64,000 nt of DNA from Brachyspira alvinipulli ATCC 51933 (GCF_000518245.1 NZ_KI912404.1:47897-111896), one strand, 5' to 3'; positions 36,106 through 45,815 are shown, counted from the stretch's first letter. The notes: generated from the sequence alone by a model not told the origin. Made by a program: numbers and translations.

Positions 36106-36933
36106 ATGAATCTGTACAAATCAATATTATTAATATTATTCTGTTTAGCAGTTTTTATTCATCCAGTTTTTTCACAAAATAATAGTGAAGCTGATGAGAT
36201 ATTAAGGCTTATAAATGAAGAGAGAAAAAAGTCAGGGCTTACTGAATATAAAACAGAAGAACAGTTGAAAAAGGCAGCTAATCAGAGAGTAAGAGAAATA
36301 GCAGGAGGAATAAGTAAATCTACAGCTTTGAAGGATAATAATATACAATTTTCTTCATATTCTGAAAATTCTATAATAGCTAATATGAGTGTAAATGATA
36401 TATTCAATCAAATATTAAAAAGCAGTAAAAATCTTATTTTAAATAAAACATTTACCCATGCAGCTGTAGGAGTTTATGAAAGTAACGGCAGAAAATATTG
36501 GGTTATGCTTTATGTAGCATCAAGAAATAATGATATAACAAGAGATAAATTAAATGCAGATAAAGAGAGAAAAAGAGTTGTTGAGCTTGCTAATGCTGCT
36601 AGAAAAGACAATGGTACATCTTCTCCTTTGATTCTTGATCCTACATTAACTGAAGCAGCACAGAAGAGAGCTGAAGAATTGATAAAATTATTTTCTCATA
36701 CTAGACCGGATGGTACTCAATTTTTAACAGTTTTAAAAGAATATAATGTTACATATAATACTGCTGGTGAAAATATTGCTAATGGACAAGTAGATGCAGA
36801 TGATGTAATGAAGTCTTGGCTTAATTCCCCAGGACACAGGGCAAATATATTAAATGGTAAATTTGGGAAAATAGGTGTTGGAGTATTTGAATATAATAAT
36901 AATTTATATTGGGTACAGATATTTACAAATTAA
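36106..36933 (+). CDS. exported protein with two CAP/SCP-like domains
   Basis: A 275-residue secreted protein. Residues 1-24 are a signal peptide ending PVFSQ. A CAP-like domain at about 28-145 is degenerate (ILRLINEERKKSGL, then a shortened core). A full CAP domain at 155-275 has FSHTRPDGTQF, TAGENIANG, WLNSPGHRANILNG and IGVGVFEYNNNLYWVQIF. Bacterial CAP proteins act outside the cell on walls or host; the function here is unknown. The start is the ATG at 36106 with GGAGGT upstream. Confidence 0.9.
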   Translation: MNLYKSILLILFCLAVFIHPVFSQNNSEADEILRLINEERKKSGLTEYKTEEQLKKAANQRVREIAGGISKSTALKDNNIQFSSYSENSIIANMSVNDIFNQILKSSKNLILNKTFTHAAVGVYESNGRKYWVMLYVASRNNDITRDKLNADKERKRVVELANAARKDNGTSSPLILDPTLTEAAQKRAEELIKLFSHTRPDGTQFLTVLKEYNVTYNTAGENIANGQVDADDVMKSWLNSPGHRANILNGKFGKIGVGVFEYNNNLYWVQIFTN

Positions 36934-36940
36934 GCAAAAT

Positions 36941-36974
36941 AAAAGGCTTACTAACTAGAATTAGTAAGCCTTTT
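36941..36974. terminator. bidirectional terminator
   Basis: A 14-bp perfect stem, AAAAGGCTTACTAA with its complement, loop CTAGAA, flanked by T runs both ways. Confidence 0.92.
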
Positions 36975-36988
36975 TTATTTTTAATTAT

Positions 36989-39900
36989 TTATTGTACTCC
37001 GCCTGTAGTTCCTATATACTGCATTATCTGAAGTCTTCTGCTTTCAACATCTTTGTCTAAATTAGCTATCACTTCATTATTGGCAGCTAAAGGAGACATT
37101 CTTTTTCTAAAGTCATTGTAAATATTTAAGGCTTCTATAATTTTGTTCTGTTCTATATATATATGACCTATAGCATATAAAGCAAAAGCACCATCTTGTG
37201 TTAAATCATTGGTGTATTTTGAATATGTGTATATAGCCTCATCATACATTTTATTGTTTAGATAAATATTAGCTAAATCAAATTCTAAACCTGTTCTCTC
37301 TTCTTTGGTGAGATCCGGCATTTTTAGAGTTTCATTTAATGTATTTATAGAACTGTCTGTATCTCCTATATTAGCATAAAGTATAGATATATCTTTATTA
37401 ACATTAACTAACTGTTCTCTGCTTCTTGCTCTTTTTCTAGCCTCAAGTTTAGCCCATAAAGTTTCATCAATATCTTGTCTGTTTTGATATACATAATTAG
37501 CATAAGAAGAATAACTTTCAAAAGAATCTTCTTTCATAGCCTGTTCTTTTAAACTATCTGTCTGCTGTCTTGTAGTTTTTAGCTGTGCATCTATTCTAGC
37601 CATAAATTGTTTTATTTGCTGATAAGTTTGATTTTGTTCTCTAGCAGCATCTCCCATATCTTTGCCTCTATGGAAAGTTTTTTCAGCTCTTGCAAGTACA
37701 TCTTTAGCTTTGTTTAAATATTCTGCCTCTTTATCATAAGGCGTATCTTTTGAACGTGCTAAATATTCATAAGAAGCAGCTAAATTAAAGTATGCAGGAT
37801 AAATAAGTTTTTCTAATTTTATAAGCTCCTCAAACATTACAGCAGCTCTTTCATAATCATTGTCTAAAATAGCCTGATTTCCAACAGCAAAATATACATT
37901 AGACATATCAAAACCTATTGTAAGCATTTTATCTTCTTCTGCTCTCTTTAAGTTTTTGTACTCTTCTATTTTTTGATTAGCTTCTGCTCTAGTCATTCCA
38001 TTTTTAGCAACATCCTCATTACCCATAAAGTCAAGTAATTTCTGATATAATTTTATTTTTCTGTTATACATATCTATTTTAGCAAGAGAATAAGAACTAA
38101 CAAATATTTCTCTTGTTAAGAAGTCATAATGAGAAATCTCTTCCGGTGTTCCCTGCATAGTATAGCTGTTCCAATAATCCTCTTCAGTTTTATATTGAGG
38201 GAAAGGAAGCTCATACATTTTTACAAAAGTTATTTCTTCATTGCCGTTATATGTATTTTTTCTTTCAACGGATATTAAACCTTCATCTAATAAAGCATTT
38301 AAATCAGCAGCAACTTTTTCATTCTCATAATCTCTTTTTAAATTAAGCAATGCTATATTTTTATAGTCATTTACAGTAAGAACTTTAAAGAACTCCAATT
38401 CATCAACTAAAGCATATTTTATAGGCTGCACTTTAAATACAAGTCCGTAAGCCTTAAAATAGTAATCCCCAAGTCTATGAAGTCCGTCACGTCTCCAAGC
38501 CATGTAATAAGGTCTTCCTGAATCTATGAAGTCTTTATCTACAGCATCACTAATATCTCCAAGCCATCTGCCATCAGTTTTCATAAGGTTACCATATATT
38601 CTTTCAAATACATTACCTTTTTGGTCATATATTTTTAAATCTGGTCTTCTTCTTTCAACCATAGTATAATATACAAGTCCGAATACTTGGTTGTCTCCTC
38701 CCTCTGTTGCAAATATAGCATTATCAGGAAGAGAGTTCATCATATTGTATGAATAGTCATGGTTGCTGTAATCTTTTGAGTTATTATTACGGCTGAAATT
38801 CATAACGAATATAGGAATCATTATTGCAAATATTGCTATGAGTGATATTGCATGATAAGGTTTTAATTTTGTATCTGCTGTTTCCTCTAAAGCAGGTTTT
38901 AATACATTTTTAATATTAGTATTAAAATATTCCATATACCATTGAATACCGAAACCTATTATTACAAGCATATACAAAGTTGCCGGCAAGAAAAATACTT
39001 CAACGAATGATAAAGTTCTTACACTTGGAGGAGGATTAGTATATGCCATTAATGATACTGCAAAACTTAAGAGTCCGAATACTGAGAATATTCCCATAAA
39101 TCTGTTTTTCTTAAATATTTGGAATAATCCCGGTATTAAGAAAAGAACACCTAATACAGTTAATTGAGTTTTGAATATATTTATTAATGCACTAACCTGT
39201 TCCGGATGCAGTATGAAAGCAGCAGCAACATCATTTCCTGAAGTTCCGTACTGTTTTCTATGTATCATACTGAATAAATAGCTTAAATTTTCCCATCCTG
39301 AAGGCTCATTTAATTGTCCCCAGTTTAGAGGAGGTAAAGCTCTTGCTCTTATAGGCATGTAGGCATATATCATAACTCCCACTGCAAGCATTAAAAGCAT
39401 TTTATAATAAACTATTGATATTCCTGTTATAAAGTCATTATCATTATTGAATTTGTCTATTTTGCATAAGAAATATCTATAAACCAAGCACCATACAAGC
39501 ACTAAGAATAAAGGCCAAAATACTAGGAACATTCCTTTATAAAGTGTAGGGTAGGTTGGTGCTTTTAAATTTCCTAACATATCAGGTCTTAAATATGAAC
39601 CATTAGCCAATGCTGTAAATATATCGCTTAATATATTCATATCAGAAAATGGTTTAAATATTATAGAAAATATTGAATCATTAGAAGCTACTCCAGGAGG
39701 GAAATATAAATAAGCTTCATAATTCATAATAAATCTGTAATATCCAAATCCGCCTATAAATAATAATACTAAAAATACAAATATTGATATAAAAGAAGTT
39801 TCTATATTATTAATGTATCTGTCTTTATGAACTAAGAATAATACAACTGCTATGAACAAAAGAGGAGCAAAAGCAAAAGGCAAAGTTACATGGTGATTGG

Positions 39901-40726
39901 CAAGTGCTACACCATAAAGAAAACCAAATGCCATTAAATGCTTGCTTCCATAATAAGGAATTTCATCGCTTGCATGCTTCCATACATTTTCAAACCAATA
40001 AACTAGTATTAAAAGCATAGAAGCTATTTGAAGTATATTTAAGCTGTAAACTTCTGCCATAGTAGCCTGTGCCCACATATTATCAGATATAGCAAATGCT
40101 ACACTTGCAAGTAATGCTGGTATTTGTACTATTGGAGAAAATCCTCTTTCGATTCTGTTTTGTCCTAATACTTTTACCATAATAAGATAAAAGAAAATCA
40201 TTGAAAATGCTGCACAAGTACCAGAGAATAAATTTGTTCTCCAAGCAATATTTCCAATAGGTATATAAGTAAATAACTTAGACATCAATGTATAGAAAGG
40301 ATATCCCGGAGCATGTCCTACACCCAAAAAATAAGCGGCAGTTGTAAGTTCTCCGTTATCTCCTGCTGATAGCGAAGGTGTTAATGTAAACAAATACAAA
40401 AAGAATGTGAAAAGAAAAGCAGCAGATGCGAATATTGCATCTATTTTTGAAAGATGATAAGGCTTTATCTCATATCTTTTATAAATAGGCTCCTGATTGT
40501 CATTTTTAGAAAAGAATTTAGAAAGTATATTTCCGCCGTTTTCTTTACTAGTTTTTTCTTTTTTATTATTATTTTTTGTATTGTTTTTTTGATTATTTTG
40601 GAGGTTGTTAATATATTCTTCTATTAACCCTCTGTCTTTTTCTAATTTTTTTGTAAGCTCATCAATGCTTTTATTTTTATAATTAGCTTTGATATACTCT
40701 TTTTCCAGATGAGAAAGTTTAGCCAT
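36989..40726 (-). CDS. DUF2723-family multi-span membrane protein with TPR tail
   Basis: A 1245-residue protein. A charged N-terminal segment (1-75) is followed by about 12 transmembrane helices (85-650). The DUF2723 signature is LSAGDNGELTTAAYFLGVGHAPGYP (split here by the usual membrane entry) near residue 115, followed by VGHAPGYPFY and NHHVTLPF. A periplasmic domain with a GGDNQVFGLVYY motif follows near 690, then TPR-like helices (about 860-1220). DUF2723 proteins resemble protein-O-mannosyltransferases and glycosyltransferase GT-C folds. Likely glycosylates an envelope protein or lipid; acceptor unknown. Confidence 0.85.
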   Translation of the reverse strand: MAKLSHLEKEYIKANYKNKSIDELTKKLEKDRGLIEEYINNLQNNQKNNTKNNNKKEKTSKENGGNILSKFFSKNDNQEPIYKRYEIKPYHLSKIDAIFASAAFLFTFFLYLFTLTPSLSAGDNGELTTAAYFLGVGHAPGYPFYTLMSKLFTYIPIGNIAWRTNLFSGTCAAFSMIFFYLIMVKVLGQNRIERGFSPIVQIPALLASVAFAISDNMWAQATMAEVYSLNILQIASMLLILVYWFENVWKHASDEIPYYGSKHLMAFGFLYGVALANHHVTLPFAFAPLLFIAVVLFLVHKDRYINNIETSFISIFVFLVLLFIGGFGYYRFIMNYEAYLYFPPGVASNDSIFSIIFKPFSDMNILSDIFTALANGSYLRPDMLGNLKAPTYPTLYKGMFLVFWPLFLVLVWCLVYRYFLCKIDKFNNDNDFITGISIVYYKMLLMLAVGVMIYAYMPIRARALPPLNWGQLNEPSGWENLSYLFSMIHRKQYGTSGNDVAAAFILHPEQVSALINIFKTQLTVLGVLFLIPGLFQIFKKNRFMGIFSVFGLLSFAVSLMAYTNPPPSVRTLSFVEVFFLPATLYMLVIIGFGIQWYMEYFNTNIKNVLKPALEETADTKLKPYHAISLIAIFAIMIPIFVMNFSRNNNSKDYSNHDYSYNMMNSLPDNAIFATEGGDNQVFGLVYYTMVERRRPDLKIYDQKGNVFERIYGNLMKTDGRWLGDISDAVDKDFIDSGRPYYMAWRRDGLHRLGDYYFKAYGLVFKVQPIKYALVDELEFFKVLTVNDYKNIALLNLKRDYENEKVAADLNALLDEGLISVERKNTYNGNEEITFVKMYELPFPQYKTEEDYWNSYTMQGTPEEISHYDFLTREIFVSSYSLAKIDMYNRKIKLYQKLLDFMGNEDVAKNGMTRAEANQKIEEYKNLKRAEEDKMLTIGFDMSNVYFAVGNQAILDNDYERAAVMFEELIKLEKLIYPAYFNLAASYEYLARSKDTPYDKEAEYLNKAKDVLARAEKTFHRGKDMGDAAREQNQTYQQIKQFMARIDAQLKTTRQQTDSLKEQAMKEDSFESYSSYANYVYQNRQDIDETLWAKLEARKRARSREQLVNVNKDISILYANIGDTDSSINTLNETLKMPDLTKEERTGLEFDLANIYLNNKMYDEAIYTYSKYTNDLTQDGAFALYAIGHIYIEQNKIIEALNIYNDFRKRMSPLAANNEVIANLDKDVESRRLQIMQYIGTTGGVQ

Positions 40727-41042
40727 TTAGTTATTTCCTCTTTATTAAAATAAAAAAATTATATATCTATCCTAATAGTGACATTTTAAATAAATAATTT
40801 TAAGAATTAAAAGAAATATTTTTTAACAAGTAATATTTAGTTAAAAAATGCAGTCCTTTTGCTTCTTTGGGTCACCAAAAGAAGTGGGGTGCGGGGCAAA
40901 GCCCTGCAAAAATTAGCTATAGTAGATTATTATATAATAAAATCGCTTATTATTCAAGAATGTAAAATAGATTTTATATTGAAATAAAACTTGTTTTAAA
41001 TTATAGTAAAATTATATTTATTAGTTATATTCAGGAAATAAA
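40727..41042. other. gap with a dispersed hairpin repeat
   Basis: Positions 40848-40908 repeat the interior of the element at 1544-1785: a CTTCTTTGG/CCAAAAGAAG hairpin and a GCGGGGC/GCCCTGC hairpin. The terminal inverted repeats seen in the first copy are absent. The remainder is AT-rich with no gene. Confidence 0.7.
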
Positions 41043-41525
41043 ATGAACTTCTTAAAAACAAATAGAGTAACTATTATACTAATATTTATTATAATTTCTT
41101 ACATATTTTATAATGATTTGATAAAAAATAATAACAATAAAGAAATTAACATTTATAATTTAAATTATATAATAGTAGAAGATAACTGTATAATAGAAGA
41201 TAATTATAACACAGACTCTGATATTAAATATCAAAACATAAGAAGAAGATACAAAAGTGATCTTGACCTTGAAGAAGATAGAGTATTTATTATGTTTATA
41301 GGCTCCCTGATTATAGGTTTTTTATTTAGTTTTATATTATTATCAAAAAATAGCTTACCTAAAAAAGAATTAATTGCTGCCAAAATAATACTCATTGTAT
41401 CTGTTATAATTACAGGGCTAATTATTTTTATAAATTATGAGAATATAAAAAACATATTGGAGTATTTATCTTCACCTATAGGCTTTATAATAGGCTTTGT
41501 ATTGGGAAGATTAATATTTAAGTAA
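41043..41525 (+). CDS. small membrane protein, paralogue A
   Basis: A 160-residue protein with an N-terminal membrane helix (about 10-26), an Asn/Ile-rich polar segment with RRRYKSDLDLEED near residue 75, and two or three C-terminal helices. It is paralogous to the gene at 44158: IYNLNYIIVEDNCIIEDNY against IYNGNYIVSDNDIILENSY, and the same acidic DLEED/DFEED motif after a basic RRR. No known family. The two copies flank a repeat-bounded cassette of broken genes. Confidence 0.72.
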   Translation: MNFLKTNRVTIILIFIIISYIFYNDLIKNNNNKEINIYNLNYIIVEDNCIIEDNYNTDSDIKYQNIRRRYKSDLDLEEDRVFIMFIGSLIIGFLFSFILLSKNSLPKKELIAAKIILIVSVIITGLIIFINYENIKNILEYLSSPIGFIIGFVLGRLIFK

Positions 41526-41562
41526 AAATAATATATTTACTTAATTAAACCTTATTCTAATC

Positions 41563-41874
41563 CCCTCCCTTTAAGAATTGTTAATCTATTTTTTATTAAA
41601 CTTTATTTAGATTTAAAAGTTTATATTATATTTTTATCACCCGCCCAAGCTTTATTTAGAATTAAAAAATTTACTAAGCGCACGGTGAATAAAATTTATG
41701 ATATAATTAGATTTGAATTATAATTAAATTTATATTTTTAGTTTTATTCTGCGTGCGTTGAAATATGCAGCAAATTTAAAAAAATCTTGGGTGGGCAGCT
41801 GAAATAACAGTTAAGATAAAAAAGAAAAATAAGGCAGAAATGACTAATAAAAACAGAAAGCCTAAAGGGTGGGC
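41563..41874. repeat. nested palindromic element, full copy
   Basis: Three nested inverted pairs. Outer: CCCTCCCTTTAAG (41563-41575) with CCTAAAGGGTGGGC (41861-41874). Middle: CACCCGCCCAAG (41638-41649) with CTTGGGTGGGC (41786-41796). Inner: CGCACG (41679-41684) with CGTGCG (41752-41757). Positions 41638-41796 recur base for base at 43667-43825. Confidence 0.82.
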
Positions 41875-41907
41875 GAGTGTAATTAAGTTTTAAAACTTAT
41901 TTTAATT

Positions 41908-42089
41908 CCCGCCCTTTAAGATTTGTAAGTCTATTTTTTGTTAATAATCTTCATCTATGTTTAAAAGTTACATTTATAATTTTACCCCACCAATTTTTTT
42001 AAATTTATTATTCTATTACCGCACGCAGAATTAAACTAAAAATATAATTCAAATTTTATCATTCTTTAAATTTCATTTACCGTGTGTTA
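41908..42089. repeat. nested palindromic element, degenerate copy
   Basis: CCCGCCCTTTAAG (41908-41920), CCCCACC near 41984, and inner arms CGCACG (42020-42025) with CGTGTG (42081-42086). Together with the preceding copy it fills the gap up to the lipoprotein remnant. Confidence 0.65.
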
Positions 42090-42291
42090 AATCTAATCAA
42101 AGCCTAATATATATTATAATTAATCTTTCAGCTAAATATAAAATACCATTTCATAAATAACAACAAAAAAGTAACTATATATAGAAAAATAAAATTATTA
42201 AAATATGTTTTTATATTTTTTTGTAAATAAATATTGACAAAATTTAACTTTTATATTACTTTTTTACATAATGTCATTTAAGAGGTATAAA

Positions 42292-42580
42292 AATGAAAAA
42301 AATTATTTATTTATGGTGTTTTTAACCATTGTTAATTTTTGGGGATGTGCTAAAAACAATAATGTTACAGCTCCTTATGCAAGTATTAAAAAAACAGAAG
42401 TTTCATTTTCATATTTAGATGATCAGTATCAAATTGTAAACAATAAAACTGATAATATATTAATGAGGACAAAAGATATAGCAAAAAATTTTTCTTTAAT
42501 CTCAAAAAAAAACAGGAGAAAATGAATATACAGCTATAATAACTGATGAACAAAATAATATATCTGTTGCTATGGTATAA
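42292..42580 (+). pseudogene. frameshifted lipoprotein gene
   Basis: An ATG at 42292 with AAGAGGT six bases upstream begins MKKIIYLWCF, then meets TAA. One extra T in the T5 run at that point would continue as LTIVNFWGCAKN, a lipoprotein signal with its lipobox Cys. A second break is in an A9 run near 42513: one base fewer continues as TGENEYTAIITDEQNN to a TAA at 42580. Both breaks are in homopolymers. The repaired protein would be about 95 residues. No family recognised. Confidence 0.72.
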
Positions 42581-42673
42581 TTTAATTTTAAAATTTGTAT
42601 TTACAAATAATGTAAAAATATTTGGTAAAATTGGAAAAGAATTTAAAATTCAAATAAATTAGGAAATTATATT

Positions 42674-43523
42674 ATGAAAATAAAGTTACTCTTAACCATC
42701 ATCATAACTATTTTATTGTTTAATATTAATATTTTATATTCAATAAGTTTTTCTCCTGAAATCGGCATATTTATGAATATAGGAGGTTCTAAAATTTTTA
42801 CTGAAACAGATGTGGGATTAAAAAAATCAGATAAATCTTATTATCAATTTGGAATATACAGTGCATATTATGATACTATAAAAAGGCGATATCTTTTTAG
42901 ATTTTGAAGCTGTTTTGCAATTAGGTGCAAAATATAATATTAATAATAATATTGTTACTGGCTTAACTTCCCTTTTAGAAATAGGATATAGTCCTTATAT
43001 AATAAGCACAAAATATGAAGGTAAAAGCGGAATTAATAACTATATTTATACTGATAGAGTTATTCTTTATAGTTTAGTTTTAGGAGTATTAGAAAAAATA
43101 GTTTTTAATAACTTCTCTATAGGAATAGGAGGAGGATTACTGATTCCTATAGCAGGCTTAGGTACTTCTAATAATATAGAATATGATAATAATTCATTAG
43201 TTATTCCATCAAAAAATAAATTAAGTTACTATGATATAAAAAGACTATTTAAAGTTCCTGTTGCCCCATATATAAAGATAACTGCCGAGTATGCATTCAA
43301 GCCTTATAAAATTGATAATGCTGAAATGGATTTTGTACTTGGTGTGTATTTGAATTATAATTTTGGTATGCAGTATGATGTTTCTATATTAAATGAATAT
43401 ACACCACAGCAAACTATACCTCCTACTATAGGACTTTTTAAAGGTGATATATATCATAAATATGATTATTCCAATTTGGATTTTGGGTTTACATTGGGTG
43501 TTTCTTTTAGAGCTTTAGAATAA
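42674..43523 (+). pseudogene. frameshifted outer-membrane barrel paralogue
   Basis: The first part (42674-42907) gives a signal peptide (MKIKLLLTIIITILLFNINI) and the barrel start, then stops. A one-base change in the A5 run near 42888 would join it to the second part, which continues KGDIFLDFEAVLQLGAKYN to 43523. The joined protein of about 282 residues aligns with the intact barrels at 25515 and 26340: IGIGGGLLIPIAGL, VPVAPYIKITAEY and the terminal GVSFRALE. Outer-membrane location is inferred. Sequencing error and phase-variable tract both remain possible. Confidence 0.8.
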
Positions 43524-43536
43524 TTTGATATTTGAT

Positions 43537-43575
43537 AAAAACCGTTATGATAGTGAATATATCATGGCGGTTTTT
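43537..43575 (+). terminator. terminator of the barrel pseudogene
   Basis: AAAACCGTTATGATA paired with TATCATGGCGGTTTT (two G-T wobbles), 7-base loop, then a T-rich tail. Confidence 0.8.
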
Positions 43576-43590
43576 AATTTTATTCTAATT

Positions 43591-43904
43591 CCCCGCCCTT
43601 TAAAATTTATTGTTTTATTTTGAATTTCAGTATTAATTATATTTAGAATCGAATTAGAATTTTTGGCACCCGCCCAAGCTTTATTTAGAATTAAAAAATT
43701 TACTAAGCGCACGGTGAATAAAATTTATGATATAATTAGATTTGAATTATAATTAAATTTATATTTTTAGTTTTATTCTGCGTGCGTTGAAATATGCAGC
43801 AAATTTAAAAAAATCTTGGGTGGGCGGCTAAAATAACAAATAAGGTTAATTAAAGAAAGATAATACAAAAATGACAGTGATAATAAAAAGCCTAAAGGGT
43901 GGGC
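43591..43904. repeat. nested palindromic element, full copy
   Basis: Same order of boxes as at 41563: outer CCCCGCCCTTTAA (43591-43603) with CCTAAAGGGTGGGC (43891-43904), and the exact 159-bp middle block at 43667-43825. The two blocks sit as direct repeats around the two broken genes. Confidence 0.82.
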
Positions 43905-43938
43905 AAATGTAATTAAATTTTAAAACTTATTTCTAATT

Positions 43939-44053
43939 CCCCGCCCTTTAAGAATTGTTAATCTGTTTTGCTATCAAATTTCATTTAGATTTAAAGGTTT
44001 ATATTATCTTTTTAGCACCCGCCCAAGTTTTATTTAGTTCTGCGTGCGTTAAA
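43939..44053. repeat. nested palindromic element with internal deletion
   Basis: CCCCGCCCTTTAAG (43939-43952) and CACCCGCCCAAG (44017-44028) run straight into a right-hand arm CGTGCG (44043-44048); the left inner arm and core are missing. The left half closely matches 41561-41649. Confidence 0.7.
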
Positions 44054-44157
44054 TTAATTCTTATTTTTTATTAATACATTATGTAGGTACTTGAAATAAG
44101 AATCAATTTATGATAAATATGTATTAATTTCGGTAAGCGGTTTTTTAAGAGGTTTAT

Positions 44158-44724
44158 ATGAAGATTAGTATATTAGCGGCTGTATTAATTATTATTTCTT
44201 TTGTATTCTATAATGAAATGATAAAATATAATTATAATGTATATAATATAGAAAATGAAGAAATCAGCATTTATAATGGAAACTATATAGTAAGTGATAA
44301 TGATATTATTTTAGAAAATAGTTATGATTTTAATAATAATATAGAAACTAAAGAAATTAAACGCAGAAGATGGAGAGATAGAGAGCATCCTAACTTGGAT
44401 TTTGAAGAGGATTCAAAAGATTTATATGTGAGATTAGTAATAATATTTATGGTAGGATGTGCTATTATAGGCGTTTTGATGGAGATAATCTTTTTTAGAA
44501 ACTACTCTTATAAATTTTATATTATTGTACTTGCTGTAATTCTCGTAATAAGTTCGGTTATTATTTATAAAATACATGAAAACTTAGCTATTTTTAATAT
44601 GGCTGGAAGTATAGAGAGCATAATAGAATTATCAGCTTTCTTTTGTGGCGGTATACTATCTTTTATAGCATTGTCAATTAGTAAATACCTTAAAACTAAG
44701 GATAATAAAAAAAATAATGAATAA
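44158..44724 (+). CDS. small membrane protein, paralogue B
   Basis: A 188-residue protein, paralogue of the gene at 41043. It has an N-terminal hydrophobic helix, an extracytoplasmic polar segment with IKRRRWRDREHPNLDFEED, and three helices near residues 98-118, 122-140 and 158-178. A Lys/Asn tail ends it. AAGAGGT lies six bases before the ATG. No known family; unknown role. Confidence 0.75.
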   Translation: MKISILAAVLIIISFVFYNEMIKYNYNVYNIENEEISIYNGNYIVSDNDIILENSYDFNNNIETKEIKRRRWRDREHPNLDFEEDSKDLYVRLVIIFMVGCAIIGVLMEIIFFRNYSYKFYIIVLAVILVISSVIIYKIHENLAIFNMAGSIESIIELSAFFCGGILSFIALSISKYLKTKDNKKNNE

Positions 44725-44906
44725 TTATAAAGATTTAATGCTTGTATGATTGATGCATAAACTTTTTATAAATTTGTTTTTGTGTATGCATAAAAAAATT
44801 ATAAAAATAGGCTGGATTATAATGTAAAAAGTATTTGTTGTATATATAAATTGAAAAACTAAAATTTTTAGTATAACAACAACATTTACTTTTATTGTCT
44901 TTTTGT

Positions 44907-44912
44907 TATAAT
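44907..44912 (+). promoter_or_regulatory. -10 box close to the Rpn-type gene
   Basis: TATAAT lies seven bases before the ATG at 44919, so that ATG would be leaderless. Only a weak -35 (TTTACT, 44886-44891) is seen. Confidence 0.35.
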
Positions 44913-44918
44913 TTTTAT

Positions 44919-45815
44919 ATGAGAAATATTAACAGAATGAACGATTACTTTGTGCGTTATCTTTTAGGCTCTCTTGGTAATGAAGATATACTAGAAAATA
45001 TAGTCAATTGCGTACTTAGAGATTCAAAATTTGATGAAGTACATGATTTGGAAATTATAAATCCGCATAATCTTCCTGAAAATATTAATCTCAAAGAATC
45101 TGTTCTTGATGTGAAAGCTAGAACAAAAGATAATAAAAAAATCATTATAGAGATACAATTATCTGGAAATATTGATTTTGTAAAAAGAATATTTTATTAT
45201 ATATCTAAAAATGTGGTAAGCGAAATTAATGAAAATGAACCTTATAATACTATTATTCAGATAATAAGTATTAATTTTGTTAACTTTAATATGGACTTTT
45301 ATGATGAAGGTAAGCCGCATAGATGTTTTAAATTAATAGATACTGAAAATCATAATGTGTCATTAGATATGATGCAGATGCATATAGTTGAAATACCAAG
45401 ATTTATAAAAATTCTTAATAATTCAAACATGGATGATATTAAGAAAAATAAAATATTATCTTGGATAGAGTTTTTTACGGTTAAAGATTTAGATAAAGTT
45501 AAAGAAAAATTGAAGGAGGTCAATAATATTATGCCTAAAGTAATAGATAAATATGAAAGATTCATATCAAGTAAAGAAGAAATGGAAGTTTATAATGCTA
45601 GAGATGCATTTCTATACGGTCAAAATTTAATGTTAAAAAGGGAAAGAGAAGAAGGTATAAAAGAGGGTATAGAACAAGGCATAGAACAAGGTATAGAAAA
45701 GGGTATTAAAAAAAATCAAATATTAGTAGCTAAAAATATGAAAAATAAAAATATGGACATTGAACTTATAGCTGAATTAACAGGATTAGATATTAAAGAA
45801 ATAGAAAAATTGTAA
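44919..45815 (+). CDS. Rpn/PD-(D/E)XK nuclease family protein
   Basis: A 298-residue protein of the Rpn (recombination-promoting nuclease, transposase_31-like) type. The N-terminus MNDYFVRYLLGSLGNEDIL is characteristic. The nuclease core has LDVKARTKDNKKIIIEIQ: Asp, then ExQ, as in this branch of PD-(D/E)XK. The C-terminal third has four GIEQGI-type repeats and a helical tail. Family members act as anti-phage or recombination nucleases. ATG at 44919 or 44937 are both possible. It sits among repeats and broken genes, consistent with an accessory locus. Confidence 0.85.
   Translation: MRNINRMNDYFVRYLLGSLGNEDILENIVNCVLRDSKFDEVHDLEIINPHNLPENINLKESVLDVKARTKDNKKIIIEIQLSGNIDFVKRIFYYISKNVVSEINENEPYNTIIQIISINFVNFNMDFYDEGKPHRCFKLIDTENHNVSLDMMQMHIVEIPRFIKILNNSNMDDIKKNKILSWIEFFTVKDLDKVKEKLKEVNNIMPKVIDKYERFISSKEEMEVYNARDAFLYGQNLMLKREREEGIKEGIEQGIEQGIEKGIKKNQILVAKNMKNKNMDIELIAELTGLDIKEIEKL

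Noticed and set aside
42234-42261. Promoter TTGACA before the broken lipoprotein gene
   Set aside because: The -35 is good, but no -10 at 16-18 bp is convincing, so it was not listed as a feature.
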